Assembly (NCBI RefSeq): GCF_902859935.1
Contig: NZ_CADIKI010000010.1
Location: 124,001-188,000 of the forward strand
DNA length: 64,000 bases
Direction of reading: 5' to 3'
DNA from: Paraburkholderia fynbosensis
GTDB lineage: Bacteria > Pseudomonadota > Gammaproteobacteria > Burkholderiales > Burkholderiaceae
Part shown: piece after piece, positions 52,411 through 62,596 of the stretch
How positions within the stretch are numbered: the first letter of the stretch is position 1
Layout: each line of letters opens with the position of its first letter
Made by a program: the position numbers and the translations under genes
Notes under the pieces: generated by a model
Seen by the model: the letters and a program-made list of their open reading frames with translations, nothing else
What the model was told of the DNA's origin: nothing
Databases searched by the model: none

Positions 52411-55200
52411 TCACCGCTCTAACTGGTCGCACTCTGTTCTCCCACCTTGGGATCCAAGAACGCTCTGAACAGCTTCGATCCGTGAACCTACGTTGAGCTT
52501 TTCAAAAATGTTCTTCAAATGCCACTTGACTGTCTCCGGCGCTAGTTTCAGCGATCGACCGATTTCCTTGTTCGAAAGACCGCGAGCTACGTAGCGGACT
52601 ATTTCAAATTCCCTTGCACTGAGAACATCCGGCGACGTCGTCACCGGCCGAACTGGTTCATGAGACGCAGGTGGCACATTGTCGAGTTCATCGAAAGCTG
52701 CCAGCAATCGATCGACATATGCCATTTGGGAAGTAGAGACATTCCCTGAGGATCGGCGAAACCGCTGCAGCAACGTGCGCATCGGCGGCCCTTCATCTAC
52801 GAAGCTATTAACCATGCCAATCGCTTCTCCAACCAGCAATGCGTGGTCGAGTGCAGCAAGCGCATCGCCGGAAGCGTTACATTGCTCGAACGCGCGGGCA
52901 AGCAGCAAGGAAACGATAGCCTCCGAATAGCGCCAACCCATAGCACCCAGCTTATCAAGCAGAAGCGTAAGAAAAATAACAGCCTTGTCAGCAAGATCCT
53001 CCGCAATGAGAACCCTCGCCCGCACGAGGCAGTAGCTTGTCCAGGTTTCCAAAGCGGCCCCCGTGCGCCCTTCCCACATCTTTGGCAAGCTCAGGCCCAG
53101 TTCTCTGGCGATCTGGCTGGCCCGCGCAACGTTGCCCTCCTCCAGAAGCAATTTCACAATTTCAGCATCGCACGCCACCCTGAGTCGTGGCCATCGTCGG
53201 GTGATCGCGACTTGCCGACTGCCTTCGAGAACGGTCAATGCGGAATCTGTCTCTCCGCTGCGGCACTTCAGCCGTGACACAGAAAGCGTATGTTGCACCA
53301 GCGCACCTAGCGGCGCCGCATCCAATACGAGGGTCGCGCGACCCGCGACTATCTCCCTTGCTTGCGGAAGTTCGTTGCACTCATAGTAAATCGATGCCAG
53401 GCAACCGGCCAGCCAGTTTGCGCCGGCCGATGACGCGCCCAGAACATTTTCGGCACGCTCAAACGTCTCCTCAAAAATCTGCCGTGCTTCAGACAACTCG
53501 CCATGTAAAAGGGCGGCAAGACCGTACATGGCGTCTCGAAACATATCCGAGTAGCCCGATCCTTGACAATACTCCACCCGGTCCTCGGCGACATTCCATA
53601 TGCGACGTATTTGGCCAAACTCTCCCCTGTACATCAAACCAAAAAAATGCGCGGCTTGTACGTAACACTTTACCCATGGTGCCGAGGGTGCCGTTGAGGT
53701 CTCTACGACATGCACGAGTTCGAGCACACGCTCGCTATCGTCACTATTGCTGGCAATTAGCGCCCGGATTGCGCTAATCTCCACACCTGCAACTTCTGCG
53801 TTCATGTCGCCGTCATCGCGATGCCCACGATTAAATTCCTCAACAAGAGCATCAATTTCCCTCGTGGCGCGTGTCGTCTGAAGCGACAATGCGAGCGCCC
53901 ACGCTTTCGCGAGGCGCAAACGTAATCGTCGCTGGAGAACATCCGTTGGAAGCTTCTTAATCCAGCCGAGCAGTGTGCACGGATCACCGCGCTCCAACAT
54001 CTCCATTGCACAATGCTCGGCCCACTGCGCCGCCTGCTCGAATTCGCCCGCAGCCAAAGCGTGTGTGACTGCCTCGGGCCAGAGACGTGCACCCGCAAAC
54101 CATTGGCACGCACGTTGATGCAGCACGGCAATCTTTTGCGGCATCTGATGAACAAGACGCCGTCGAAGTGCATCGGACAGGAGCACGTGACAGCGATACC
54201 AGTCCCGTGTCTGATCCAGCGGCTGGATAAAGACGCTATGTCGTTCGAGCCATTCAAGCTTTTGCCCGCTTCCGCCCTCGCCGCCCATGATGGCATCGCA
54301 CACGGGAGCAGTGAGCCGATCAAGAATCGACGTGTATAGCAAAAACTTAAGCATCACCGGCGGCAAATGCGCGAGCACCGTATCGTTCAGGTAGTGGTCG
54401 ATTCCAGAACAGGTTCCTGCAAGGTTATTGGCGATCTCAGTTGCGTCACCCATCTGACCTGCTGCAAGGGAAACCAATTGCAAGCCGATCACCCACCCTT
54501 CAGTCGCCTGATTCAAAAGTTCAATACTGCTTTGGTCGAGCGGCACTATGCCTGCCTGAGCGAAAAATTCCCGTGCATCGTCCATCGAGAATCGGAGATC
54601 GTCGGCACCGATACGTATTAGCTTCTCGGGTGTTCTGAGTTGACCAAGTGTCAAGCCCGGCTCACCGCGCGCGCCCAGTAACACATGCATGTTTTCGGGT
54701 GCATAACGCAACAGCCGGGAGACAGTGGCAAGAACAGAATCCGTGTTCAGGCGGTCGACGTCATCCAGCACGAGGAAAGCGCTCCGGCCGTACGCAGCAA
54801 TCCCGTTCAGAAGTACCGAGATGACAGTCCTGATAGGCGTGCTCGCATCGTTATCCAGGAGTTGTTGCGCCTGCTGGGCGATGCTGTCGGACGTTCTGGA
54901 GAATGCAGCTACCAGATATGCGCCGAACTGCTGAGGATCGTCGTCTTCTTCGTCGAGGCTCAGCCATGCAACAGGATGCTTTTTTTTCAACGCCACTTCT
55001 CGCCATTCAGCAAGCAATGTTGTCTTGCCGAAACCCGCAGGTGCGGTCACGACGGTCACGCTGCGAGATGGTCTCTCATCAAGCTGACTGAGCAACGCAA
55101 CACGTCGCACATAGCCTGACGGAATCCGTGGCGGGATCATTTTAGTCTGGATCAACGACATGTTCCACTCGCGACCAGTACCGTCTGAACTTGCGCCCAT
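52411..55200 (-). CDS. MalT-like LuxR-family ATP-dependent transcriptional regulator
   Basis: 929 residues, STAND-type regulator. TKMIPPRIPSGYVRRVALLS at the start, Walker A VTAPAGFGKTTLLAEW near residue 53, Walker B FLVLDDVDRL, a long helical TPR-like middle, and a C-terminal LuxR HTH (LSAREFEIVRYVARGLSNKE, LKLAPETVKWHLKNIFEKLN). MalT relatives bind an inducer and ATP and activate target operons. ATG 55200 has AAGAGAGAG upstream; ATG 55161 (MSLIQTK) matches family starts and is a fair alternative. No obvious target operon is adjacent. Confidence 0.92.
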   Translation of the reverse strand: MGASSDGTGREWNMSLIQTKMIPPRIPSGYVRRVALLSQLDERPSRSVTVVTAPAGFGKTTLLAEWREVALKKKHPVAWLSLDEEDDDPQQFGAYLVAAFSRTSDSIAQQAQQLLDNDASTPIRTVISVLLNGIAAYGRSAFLVLDDVDRLNTDSVLATVSRLLRYAPENMHVLLGARGEPGLTLGQLRTPEKLIRIGADDLRFSMDDAREFFAQAGIVPLDQSSIELLNQATEGWVIGLQLVSLAAGQMGDATEIANNLAGTCSGIDHYLNDTVLAHLPPVMLKFLLYTSILDRLTAPVCDAIMGGEGGSGQKLEWLERHSVFIQPLDQTRDWYRCHVLLSDALRRRLVHQMPQKIAVLHQRACQWFAGARLWPEAVTHALAAGEFEQAAQWAEHCAMEMLERGDPCTLLGWIKKLPTDVLQRRLRLRLAKAWALALSLQTTRATREIDALVEEFNRGHRDDGDMNAEVAGVEISAIRALIASNSDDSERVLELVHVVETSTAPSAPWVKCYVQAAHFFGLMYRGEFGQIRRIWNVAEDRVEYCQGSGYSDMFRDAMYGLAALLHGELSEARQIFEETFERAENVLGASSAGANWLAGCLASIYYECNELPQAREIVAGRATLVLDAAPLGALVQHTLSVSRLKCRSGETDSALTVLEGSRQVAITRRWPRLRVACDAEIVKLLLEEGNVARASQIARELGLSLPKMWEGRTGAALETWTSYCLVRARVLIAEDLADKAVIFLTLLLDKLGAMGWRYSEAIVSLLLARAFEQCNASGDALAALDHALLVGEAIGMVNSFVDEGPPMRTLLQRFRRSSGNVSTSQMAYVDRLLAAFDELDNVPPASHEPVRPVTTSPDVLSAREFEIVRYVARGLSNKEIGRSLKLAPETVKWHLKNIFEKLNVGSRIEAVQSVLGSQGGRTECDQLER

Positions 55201-56601
55201 GAAATATCTCTCTCTTTTCCCATCGACTGGCCGTGCGAAACTTCAATTGCTTCCCACGGTACTTTTTATACGAGTGCGAAACCCGTACGCGGCGGCCTTT
55301 CATTTTTACAATAAAGCACGAGCGAAGTAACAATCCACCTATTTTTGGGATATGTTTATCGAGATAACAATCGACGAAAACGCTACTACTCAAGCCACTC
55401 ACTATCGTAGTCGATTAGTATGCCGAAATCTCCTTCAATCACAACCCCAACTCCTACGCGGTTGCCATGACGCGACATCACACGAAGGAGGCTCGTCCTG
55501 ATCGTTCCGTCGCGACCGGCTCCGCTCATCGACGAGCGCCAATGCGACATTCTTGTGACGAGTCCGCAGAGCAACCCAGCTTCCCGACCCGTCTAGCAAA
55601 GCAGCATTTTCTTCCGGACGACACCGGATCTCGCACCGCATTCGCGCTTTCGCAGTGAGGTCGGCAGTAGCTTCACGCGGTTGACGTTTCCAGCAGTACC
55701 GAGAGCTCCTTCAGGGCGTTGTTCCGCAGGCGTAGGCCGTTTTTGTGGCAGGCAGGACCGCACCAACGAAGGTCCACCTATACAAAAGCCGCAAGCTTTA
55801 CAACTCGCCTTTTCCCCAACACCGAGCGGTAGCATCAATCGTGTGCACATGCGCCGACGGCCAATCTGATGTCGCTTGCGACGCATCAGTCGCGCCAACA
55901 CCGGCGCTCAGAGAGACGGAGATTCCGATATCAGTTCGTCGATTCCGCGCATCAGCGACGCGTCCGCTTCGCTTACTAGCTGCGTCCGGTAAGACCCGGC
56001 CGATCGCGCGAGGCCAACAATTCGTACCTGCTGAGGGACAGGCAATACATGCATACGATCGACCATTACGCTGCGCACAGCGAGTCCACTTTGTTGAGCA
56101 TGCCACCAAAAACTTTTATACAACCTGATCTGATTCAGGCGCACATCAAACGCATCCGACCGCCGCGCTCGCCATTTTCGCTTGGAATGCAGACGAGTGC
56201 GTCCGTCGGCTCTCATCGTCATTTTCCTGTCCGACCGTCCGAATTTACGCGGCCGAGGTCAATCCGCCTGGATATGTGTCAATAATTCACAATGCACTTC
56301 GGGAGACCGCCTATCATTTTTTAAGAAGATTCGCGAGTGCCACGCTTTTAACCAATGAGTTCCGTTTGGATCAGCGGTTTTTTTCCACAATCACCGGTCG
56401 ACGACGGAAAGACGGAGGAGGGCCGCCGGTATGGCCTTTTTGACTGCCGCGCAATCCTGTCAACGTGGTCGCGTCTTATGGGACATTGCTCTGCGAAGAT
56501 CGAGTTGGGCCCGCCTCAGCGGGGCATAACGCGCGGGACCAGGTCAATTACTCCAATGACAGACAGACTGGTTTGAGCTTGCTTCGAGGTACTCTGACCG
56601 G
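55201..56601. other. 1.4-kb stretch without a supported gene
   Basis: Several frames of 60-130 codons exist on both strands but lack ribosome-binding sites and family similarity. The AT-rich segment 56290-56400 may hold the promoter of the EAL gene. I see no repeat or RNA gene. Confidence 0.5.
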
Positions 56602-57576
56602 ATGGGGGCTACGCAAATGCACGAAACGAACGCAAAAATCTCTTATAAGCAGTTGCTCGACGACTTGCAAACTTCCTCCACGCTGATTGGCAAGTCCAAG
56701 TCGGGTCTATTAGGTCATTCCTCGACTGCTTGTCTCAAAGTACAAGATGCCTCTCCTCCGGATACGCTTACGGATCGTACTGAGGTCGATCACCTCAACA
56801 TCGTCGATCAGCTTGAGCGCGGATTGGAACGGAACGAATTCATGCTCGTTTTCCAGCCAAAACTGCGAGTGCCAGAGGAAAGACTATGTGGTTTTGAGGC
56901 CTTGTTGCGCTGGCGTCATCCCGTCCACGGTATCTTGACACCTACATCGTTCATCCAGACCGTAGAAAGCTCCGGCCTATCGGGGCGTTTTACAGATTTT
57001 CTTTTGGAAAAATCTGCAGAGACGCTCTCTGACTGGGCTGCGTGCAAATACACTACGCTGTCGCTCACAATCAGCCTTTCGCCCCAGGAATTAACGCGAG
57101 GGAATCTGCCAGGAAAGTTGGTCGCGTTGCTCGCTTCTCATGCCGTTGACCCGACAAAACTGGAAGTGCAGTTGAAGGAGTCCACGGAATCCGGGCCGCT
57201 CGATGTGCTTTTGGCTGCAGTCGATTCAATACGTGAAACGGGCGTTCGAGTTGCGATTGGCGACTTCGGAGCTGGAGGCTGGTCACCATCCATCTTGCAT
57301 CGGCTGGAAGTCGATGTTCTAAAAATCGACCGATCATTGATTAGCCGGGTTCCCGGAAGTTCAGAGGCAACGAACGTCCTGGAAGTACTTATTCGATTTG
57401 GTCAACGCCTTGGGAAGCAGATTGTTATCGACGGCATCGAAAACGAAGCGCAGCTCAGGTGGACAAAGAACATGGCAAATGTCGACTGCCAAGGTTCTTA
57501 TATTTGCATGCCAGTTCATGCTGCGCAGATCGATGATCTTGTCGCGGGGCACGGCCTCGCAACGAGTTCACGATAG
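56602..57576 (+). CDS. EAL-domain protein with degenerate active site
   Basis: 324 residues; EAL fold from about 75 to 315. The lead motif is kept (GFEALLRWRHPVHG). Other metal-site motifs are altered: ISLSPQEL replaces the usual INLS (metal-binding Asn lost), VQLKEST replaces ELTES, GDFGAG replaces DDFGAG, and IDGIEN replaces the usual EGVE. The lysine in VLKIDRSLI and the Gln of QGSYICMP remain. An active c-di-GMP phosphodiesterase is unlikely; a c-di-GMP-binding or protein-binding role fits better (inference). A ~70-residue N-terminal region has no clear domain. Confidence 0.88.
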   Translation: MGATQMHETNAKISYKQLLDDLQTSSTLIGKSKSGLLGHSSTACLKVQDASPPDTLTDRTEVDHLNIVDQLERGLERNEFMLVFQPKLRVPEERLCGFEALLRWRHPVHGILTPTSFIQTVESSGLSGRFTDFLLEKSAETLSDWAACKYTTLSLTISLSPQELTRGNLPGKLVALLASHAVDPTKLEVQLKESTESGPLDVLLAAVDSIRETGVRVAIGDFGAGGWSPSILHRLEVDVLKIDRSLISRVPGSSEATNVLEVLIRFGQRLGKQIVIDGIENEAQLRWTKNMANVDCQGSYICMPVHAAQIDDLVAGHGLATSSR

Positions 57577-58619
57577 GTCTGACTGTGGCAACGCTCGCGG
57601 CCGTTCAGAACTCGTATTCATATCGGAATGATCTCCTTGCGACGCAAAATTTCAGTTTTCCCATTCTGGATTCTAACCGGTACGTTGAAGCGCCGCATCG
57701 ACAGGTATAGATAGTTCAGTAGTCAATTGAATGACGTCGACCATCCGACACGATACTAGACTGTCTGACAATTGAATTTCCTGCGGCCCTCACTGCGGTC
57801 AATACCGATATTTATGACAATTTTGTATGACATCATACCGAACAGAACATTTCATATAAATTCGATATAAAAAAGGGAAATCTGCAGGCTTAATCTGTGG
57901 TTCAACATTCCTTCCACGCACAGAAATATCTATGAGCCCATCCAGTCTGATTGAAGTGACGAATTTGCACAACCGCGCCGGTCTTACGCGTAACAGTCAC
58001 TTCCGCCTGCAACCGTTTCGCCTTACCGCTTCGCTGCGAAAGCTGTTCGCTATCCTTTTTGCACAATAGATTTTCTGATTGATTGTTTACGGCTACCGTT
58101 GCGCGGCCGCCGAAACTGTTAATCAATCCAGCCTTGACGGTACCTCCGGATGAACTCCTTACACCCCTGAATAGTGCTATCTGCAATGTTGGTTTTGTAT
58201 TGCACCGTTGTTGCGTGGTTTGACTAGGGGGCTGCTGAAATGTACCGAAGTGTTTTCCGCCACTGTGTCGTGCTCGGCCAGCCGTTGCCCTGACATCCGG
58301 TTGACGCCACAGACCCAATTCGGGCTCGCGTTCGGGTATTACAACGAGCGCCATTCTCCTGGCGCGAGTTCAGCGGCAGCGTCGATTGTCACAGATCGTC
58401 GCACGGGGGCCCATTTGACCGCATAGACATCAGCGCAGGATCGGCACCATGGAACCGATCGATGATCACTATAGGGCGCCATCAGCGCCGTCCAGTGGAG
58501 CTAGTTTTAACTTTGCCAAGTGGGCACGCTTCATCCCTTTTTTGAGCGGATCGCCCGTGACCGACCGGAGGGTCGACTCGTCTGCATATCGTCAGTCGCC
58601 GGCGGTAGAGGAGATCTAA
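57577..58619. other. 1.04-kb stretch without a supported gene
   Basis: AT-rich between 57700 and 57900, with TATGACA repeated 13 bases apart (57813 and 57826) and a CATATAAATTCGATATAAAA tract. This looks like a promoter/operator region, although no clear gene starts after it. A 150-codon minus frame (57902-58354) has an RBS placed too close to its ATG and no recognised family. Confidence 0.5.
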
Positions 58620-61600
58620 TCATCGGCACGGCGACATACTGAACTTGCAATAATAGTCGCCTGAGGAGCACATTTCTACGAGGGCATCGGCAATTGTCAA
58701 CGCCTGCCGTTCAATGTCGGCAGTCCAACCCTCCGTCCTGGAGATAGTTGCGCGCAGGTCCTGACAACGCTGAAGAAGCAGCGACGGCCCGAGCACCGAT
58801 AGCCCCCCCGCCACCCCGTGCGCCCACCTTCGAAGCTGCGCGACGCTTTGCGTCTTGACTACGGAATCCAGTTTCGCGACATCCAAATTTGTCTGTTCGA
58901 CAAATGCCGCCGAATAATCGGTCGGCACAACGGGTAATCTGGGTACGACCGCCTTGTCGTCTGTTAGGGCATCGCGACCGTCTGGATTTGCCGCGGCATC
59001 GAGAACCCTCGTCAGTATCGACAGGGATACCGGCTTGGTGAGGTAGTCAGCGAATCCCCGCGCCCGGCCTTCAGCGATGTCGTCCGGATGAGCGCTCGCG
59101 CTGACGGCATAAATCGGCATTGAGAAGTTTTTGTTGCGAACTGCATCAATCAACTGAAACCCGCTCAGGACGGGCATATCGATGTCAGTGAGCACGATGT
59201 CCACCGACCGTTTCGAAAGCATCGACAGCGCCTCGCTACCATTGACGGCCTCGATCACGTTTGCACCCAAGGTGCTAAGCTGGTCACGCAACAAACTCCG
59301 ATTCAATAGATTGTCTTCTGCAATCAGCACGGTCAATTTTTCGAAATTGCGTCTGGCGGGCCCTGCTTCTTTTGCTTTTTTTGTGAGCGTCCGGTCAAGG
59401 ACAGCGGACTCCAGCATCTGCGTAGCCGTCCTGATTCCTGAGAGGCTGTAGACTGAAACTGCCACGCCACCGTTGTCGCTCGGAATCGGCACCAGAGGGC
59501 CATCCTGCCCCACCCACACAATACTGGCCGGATTTCCCCACCACCGAATGACATCAGCCGCGTCAAACTCATCCGCGACAAGCAGATAATCATAGCGACC
59601 ATGATTAACGGCGTGACGTGTATCTGTAAAAACAGTCACGGTGGCCGCCTCCGGATCAAACAGATTTGTCAGCCATTCCCTATATTCGTTAGCGTGGCAA
59701 AGAATAGCCGGATTGTAATTCTGCAAAGTCCAGTCGGCTCCGTTTGGCGTGCCGTCCATCGAACGAAGCGGAAGCGTAACCGCGACGCGGGTTCCCGCTC
59801 CGACAGTGCTTTCCATCATGACGAACCCTCGCATCAACTCGCAGAGCCTCGCTGTAATGGACAGCCCAAGTCCGGTTCCTCTCGCTTGCCCAAGGCGATT
59901 GCTATCCCCCTGCATAAACGGCTGGAATAGTTGCGTTTTGAGCTCGTCCGGTATGCCGATGCCTGAGTCGGCAATGCTGATCGCCAGCGACGAGTCAATC
60001 CACTGCACCCGTACTACAATCTTTCCGGACTGCGTAAACTTAAAGGCATTGCTCAACAGATTGGTCACGATCTGGGATACACGTATCGGATCGAAAAGCA
60101 ATCGTGAAGGCACGGCTCGATCGAGAACAACATAGAGTTTCAAGCCTTTCTTGACGGCGAGATGCGCATGCGAAAGGACAATGCGACCTATGAGATCGGT
60201 CACAGATCCCCATGCTTCATTAAGCCTCAATTCCCCCACATCGATTTTCGAAAAGTCCAGTACATCGTTCACGACGTGCAACAGCCCAGCAGCGGATATC
60301 TGCATGGCATGCACACGCGCCTCCTGCTCGGGCACCAGCGGTCCGAGCTTGAGCAGTTCGATGTTACCGACGAGCGATGCCAGCGGTGTGCGAATCTCAT
60401 GGCTCATGGAAGCAAAAAAACTCACTTTTGCTTTCGCGGCGACTTCTGTGGTTTGCTTGGCTTCACGGAGCGCCTGTTCGGCGAGAACATGTTGAGTAGT
60501 ATCGGCGATCGCGCAAAACAGAACATCTTCACGGTTGAGGATCGCCGGTGCGTAGGTAATCTCCAAATGCAAGCTATTCAGCCCTTCCCTCTCGATAGGG
60601 AATGCGAACTGGAAGATCTTCGCCCCTTCCGCTAGGGAGAAAGAGGTGTTATCGATGCCCTGTTTTTGAAATTCCCGGCTCAGTGCTGCTGGCAGTTTCA
60701 TATTGGTGTTCGCGATTCTCAGCACATCACGCGCGATCTTGTTTGCCAGCACGATTTCCGAGCCGTCCTTCCGGACAATGCACAAACCGACAGGCGTTGC
60801 ATGCACCAGAAGGTGATTGAGCAATTCGCTTTCAAGCGCGCGAGCAGCCTCCGCATAGGTCCGTGTCAAAAACTGATAGTTCCAGTAACGGAACATGGCA
60901 AGCAGGAGTATCACCAGCGCTGCTGTGGCGGAGAGCACCAGAATAAGTCCGCATCGCATCTCAGCGACCTGTTGGCGCAACGGCACAATGCGAAGGATAT
61001 GCCCGAAACCAAACATGAGCGCCGGCCGTCGCATCACCCAGCCATAACTGGGAATCCAATGGAAGCGGCCAAACTGAAGCGTGCTCGCGCCTGTCCTTGT
61101 GTCTATCTCTGCCGCCTGCTCCGGCGCAACGAACCCGATAGCTACTGTCCCGCTATTCGTCACTACGACGGGATCGGAAATCGAGGTGTCGTCGGTGCCA
61201 GATTGAAAGACGTCTTTCAGATCTAGCGTGGTCACCACCATGGCGTAAAGCGCGCCATCCTTCAGGACAAGAGACGCCCCAATCATCCGCGACAAATCGC
61301 CTCCCGTTGTTTTGGGCGATCGCAGCCAGACGATGCGCTTTTCACGCGCAGCGATGAGCGGATCCAGTCCCAGGGAACGATATTTTTCAAGGACCGCGTC
61401 GACCACTTCTCGGGCTCTTCCCTGCGATGCCGAGTTGTAGGCACGTGGTGGTTGTGGTTGAAACGCGTGCCCATATATCCCGTGCCCATCCGTGAGAATC
61501 AACTCGAAGTTGAGATTCGAACCAGCCGCCAGAAAAAGCTGCACTGCCGCCGCGCAACTCGACATGAGGATCGACCGCGGCCCTTGCATGGGAACGCCAG

Positions 61601-61931
61601 CGACGCACTTGTCGTCGGCGTGGCGGGGTGTCTCAGGCAGGAGAACGCCGCTTGCCCGGAGCTCGACGATCACGCTGACGGTCGTGAGCAGGTTGTTTCG
61701 TTCCTGCAGCTCGTGGGTGAGATTCTGTATGGCTAGCCGCGTAGCCCTTTCCTCCTGGTCGAGCGAATCAGCCAGTCGCCCTGCGATCGTCACAACAGCT
61801 GCGGCAAACGCGCCGATAATCAACAGGATGATTACCATCGAAAAAACGCGCCGCTCCCGCTTTAAATTCCTTTCTATCGAATGGAAGGCATGTAGAGCAG
61901 GATCCCATGCACTCCTGGACATCAGTGGCAT
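58620..61931 (-). CDS. Tripartite hybrid sensor histidine kinase (RcsC/BvgS-like)
   Basis: 1103 residues. Transmembrane segment at ~31-53, periplasmic sensor, second segment at ~330-350, PAS-like region (~370-490), HisKA with SFFASMSHEIRTPLASLVGN (His511), HATPase (NLLSNAFKFTQSGKIVVRVQ, GTGLGLSITARLCELM), a degenerate receiver-like or linker region (~720-850), a receiver domain with VLIAEDN and LTDIDMPVLSG (Asp916) and TKPVS, and a C-terminal Hpt domain with RWAHGVAGGLSVLG (His1038). A full phosphorelay to the coupled response regulator is expected; the signal is unknown. Its ATG shares a base with the regulator's stop (TGATG). Confidence 0.93.
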   Translation of the reverse strand: MPLMSRSAWDPALHAFHSIERNLKRERRVFSMVIILLIIGAFAAAVVTIAGRLADSLDQEERATRLAIQNLTHELQERNNLLTTVSVIVELRASGVLLPETPRHADDKCVAGVPMQGPRSILMSSCAAAVQLFLAAGSNLNFELILTDGHGIYGHAFQPQPPRAYNSASQGRAREVVDAVLEKYRSLGLDPLIAAREKRIVWLRSPKTTGGDLSRMIGASLVLKDGALYAMVVTTLDLKDVFQSGTDDTSISDPVVVTNSGTVAIGFVAPEQAAEIDTRTGASTLQFGRFHWIPSYGWVMRRPALMFGFGHILRIVPLRQQVAEMRCGLILVLSATAALVILLLAMFRYWNYQFLTRTYAEAARALESELLNHLLVHATPVGLCIVRKDGSEIVLANKIARDVLRIANTNMKLPAALSREFQKQGIDNTSFSLAEGAKIFQFAFPIEREGLNSLHLEITYAPAILNREDVLFCAIADTTQHVLAEQALREAKQTTEVAAKAKVSFFASMSHEIRTPLASLVGNIELLKLGPLVPEQEARVHAMQISAAGLLHVVNDVLDFSKIDVGELRLNEAWGSVTDLIGRIVLSHAHLAVKKGLKLYVVLDRAVPSRLLFDPIRVSQIVTNLLSNAFKFTQSGKIVVRVQWIDSSLAISIADSGIGIPDELKTQLFQPFMQGDSNRLGQARGTGLGLSITARLCELMRGFVMMESTVGAGTRVAVTLPLRSMDGTPNGADWTLQNYNPAILCHANEYREWLTNLFDPEAATVTVFTDTRHAVNHGRYDYLLVADEFDAADVIRWWGNPASIVWVGQDGPLVPIPSDNGGVAVSVYSLSGIRTATQMLESAVLDRTLTKKAKEAGPARRNFEKLTVLIAEDNLLNRSLLRDQLSTLGANVIEAVNGSEALSMLSKRSVDIVLTDIDMPVLSGFQLIDAVRNKNFSMPIYAVSASAHPDDIAEGRARGFADYLTKPVSLSILTRVLDAAANPDGRDALTDDKAVVPRLPVVPTDYSAAFVEQTNLDVAKLDSVVKTQSVAQLRRWAHGVAGGLSVLGPSLLLQRCQDLRATISRTEGWTADIERQALTIADALVEMCSSGDYYCKFSMSPCR

Positions 61932-62596
61932 CAGGTCAGTCCCTGCTCTTGCGCATACTTCACCAGATCCGCGTTAGTCTCCACATGTAACTTGCGCATG
62001 GCCGAACGCTTTTGTGTAGCCACCGTGGTTGCTGTGCGATTGAGCTGTTGCGCGATCTGCGTGACAGACAGCCCCATACCAAACAGGCGGACAACCTCGA
62101 GTTCCTTCGGGGAGAGGTCCGGAGCGCTGAGAAATCCTTCCGCGGTATTGCCATCCTGAACGAGCCACTGGGTAATGCCTGGAGATAGAAATGTGCGTGC
62201 GTTCAAATGCGAACGCACCGTGACGCAAGCCTGTTCGATTACTGCCGATTCCTCGTCCTTACCCACGATGCCCGCGACGCCCATCTTGCAAAGCTTTTGC
62301 AATACTCCGCCGTTAGTGAGCATTGTAAAAACAATGATCGGCGTAGAAGGGTAATTCCGCCTGAGTCGCGCGATAAGGCGGAGTCCGTCTTCGTCGGCGG
62401 TGCCCCTCTGCATCGAGAAATCAGTAACGATCAGATCGCATTCGACTGCCGTGAGTATTTCCAGAAGCTCAGTCCCGGATTTAACGATCGCGGCGATTTT
62501 GAAGCCGGGAATCGCGTCGATTGTTTGGGCAACGGCCCTGCGAACGACCGCATGATCGTCCGCCACCACAACGTGGACAATGCGCGTAGAGTTCAT
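61931..62596 (-). CDS. NarL/RcsB-type response regulator
   Basis: 221 residues. Receiver: VVVADDHAVVRRAVAQTIDA, phospho-acceptor Asp59 in LIVTDFSMQRG, GIVGKDEE with the conserved Lys. LuxR-type HTH: LSPKELEVVRLFGMGLSVTQ, IAQQLNRTATTVATQKRSAM. The SPxE.EV...G.S...IA..L.R...TV.T.K..AM.K..V pattern is RcsB-like. ATG 62596 is used; the frame to 62782 lacks sense. It is co-transcribed with the hybrid kinase. Confidence 0.92.
   Translation of the reverse strand: MNSTRIVHVVVADDHAVVRRAVAQTIDAIPGFKIAAIVKSGTELLEILTAVECDLIVTDFSMQRGTADEDGLRLIARLRRNYPSTPIIVFTMLTNGGVLQKLCKMGVAGIVGKDEESAVIEQACVTVRSHLNARTFLSPGITQWLVQDGNTAEGFLSAPDLSPKELEVVRLFGMGLSVTQIAQQLNRTATTVATQKRSAMRKLHVETNADLVKYAQEQGLT

Noticed and set aside
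55593..56109. Minus frames of 102 and 103 codons in the 1.4-kb gap
   Set aside because: Cys/Arg-rich, overlapping each other, no start signals.
57902..58354. 150-codon minus frame
   Set aside because: The AGGAGA touches the ATG with almost no spacing and no family is recognised; not called.
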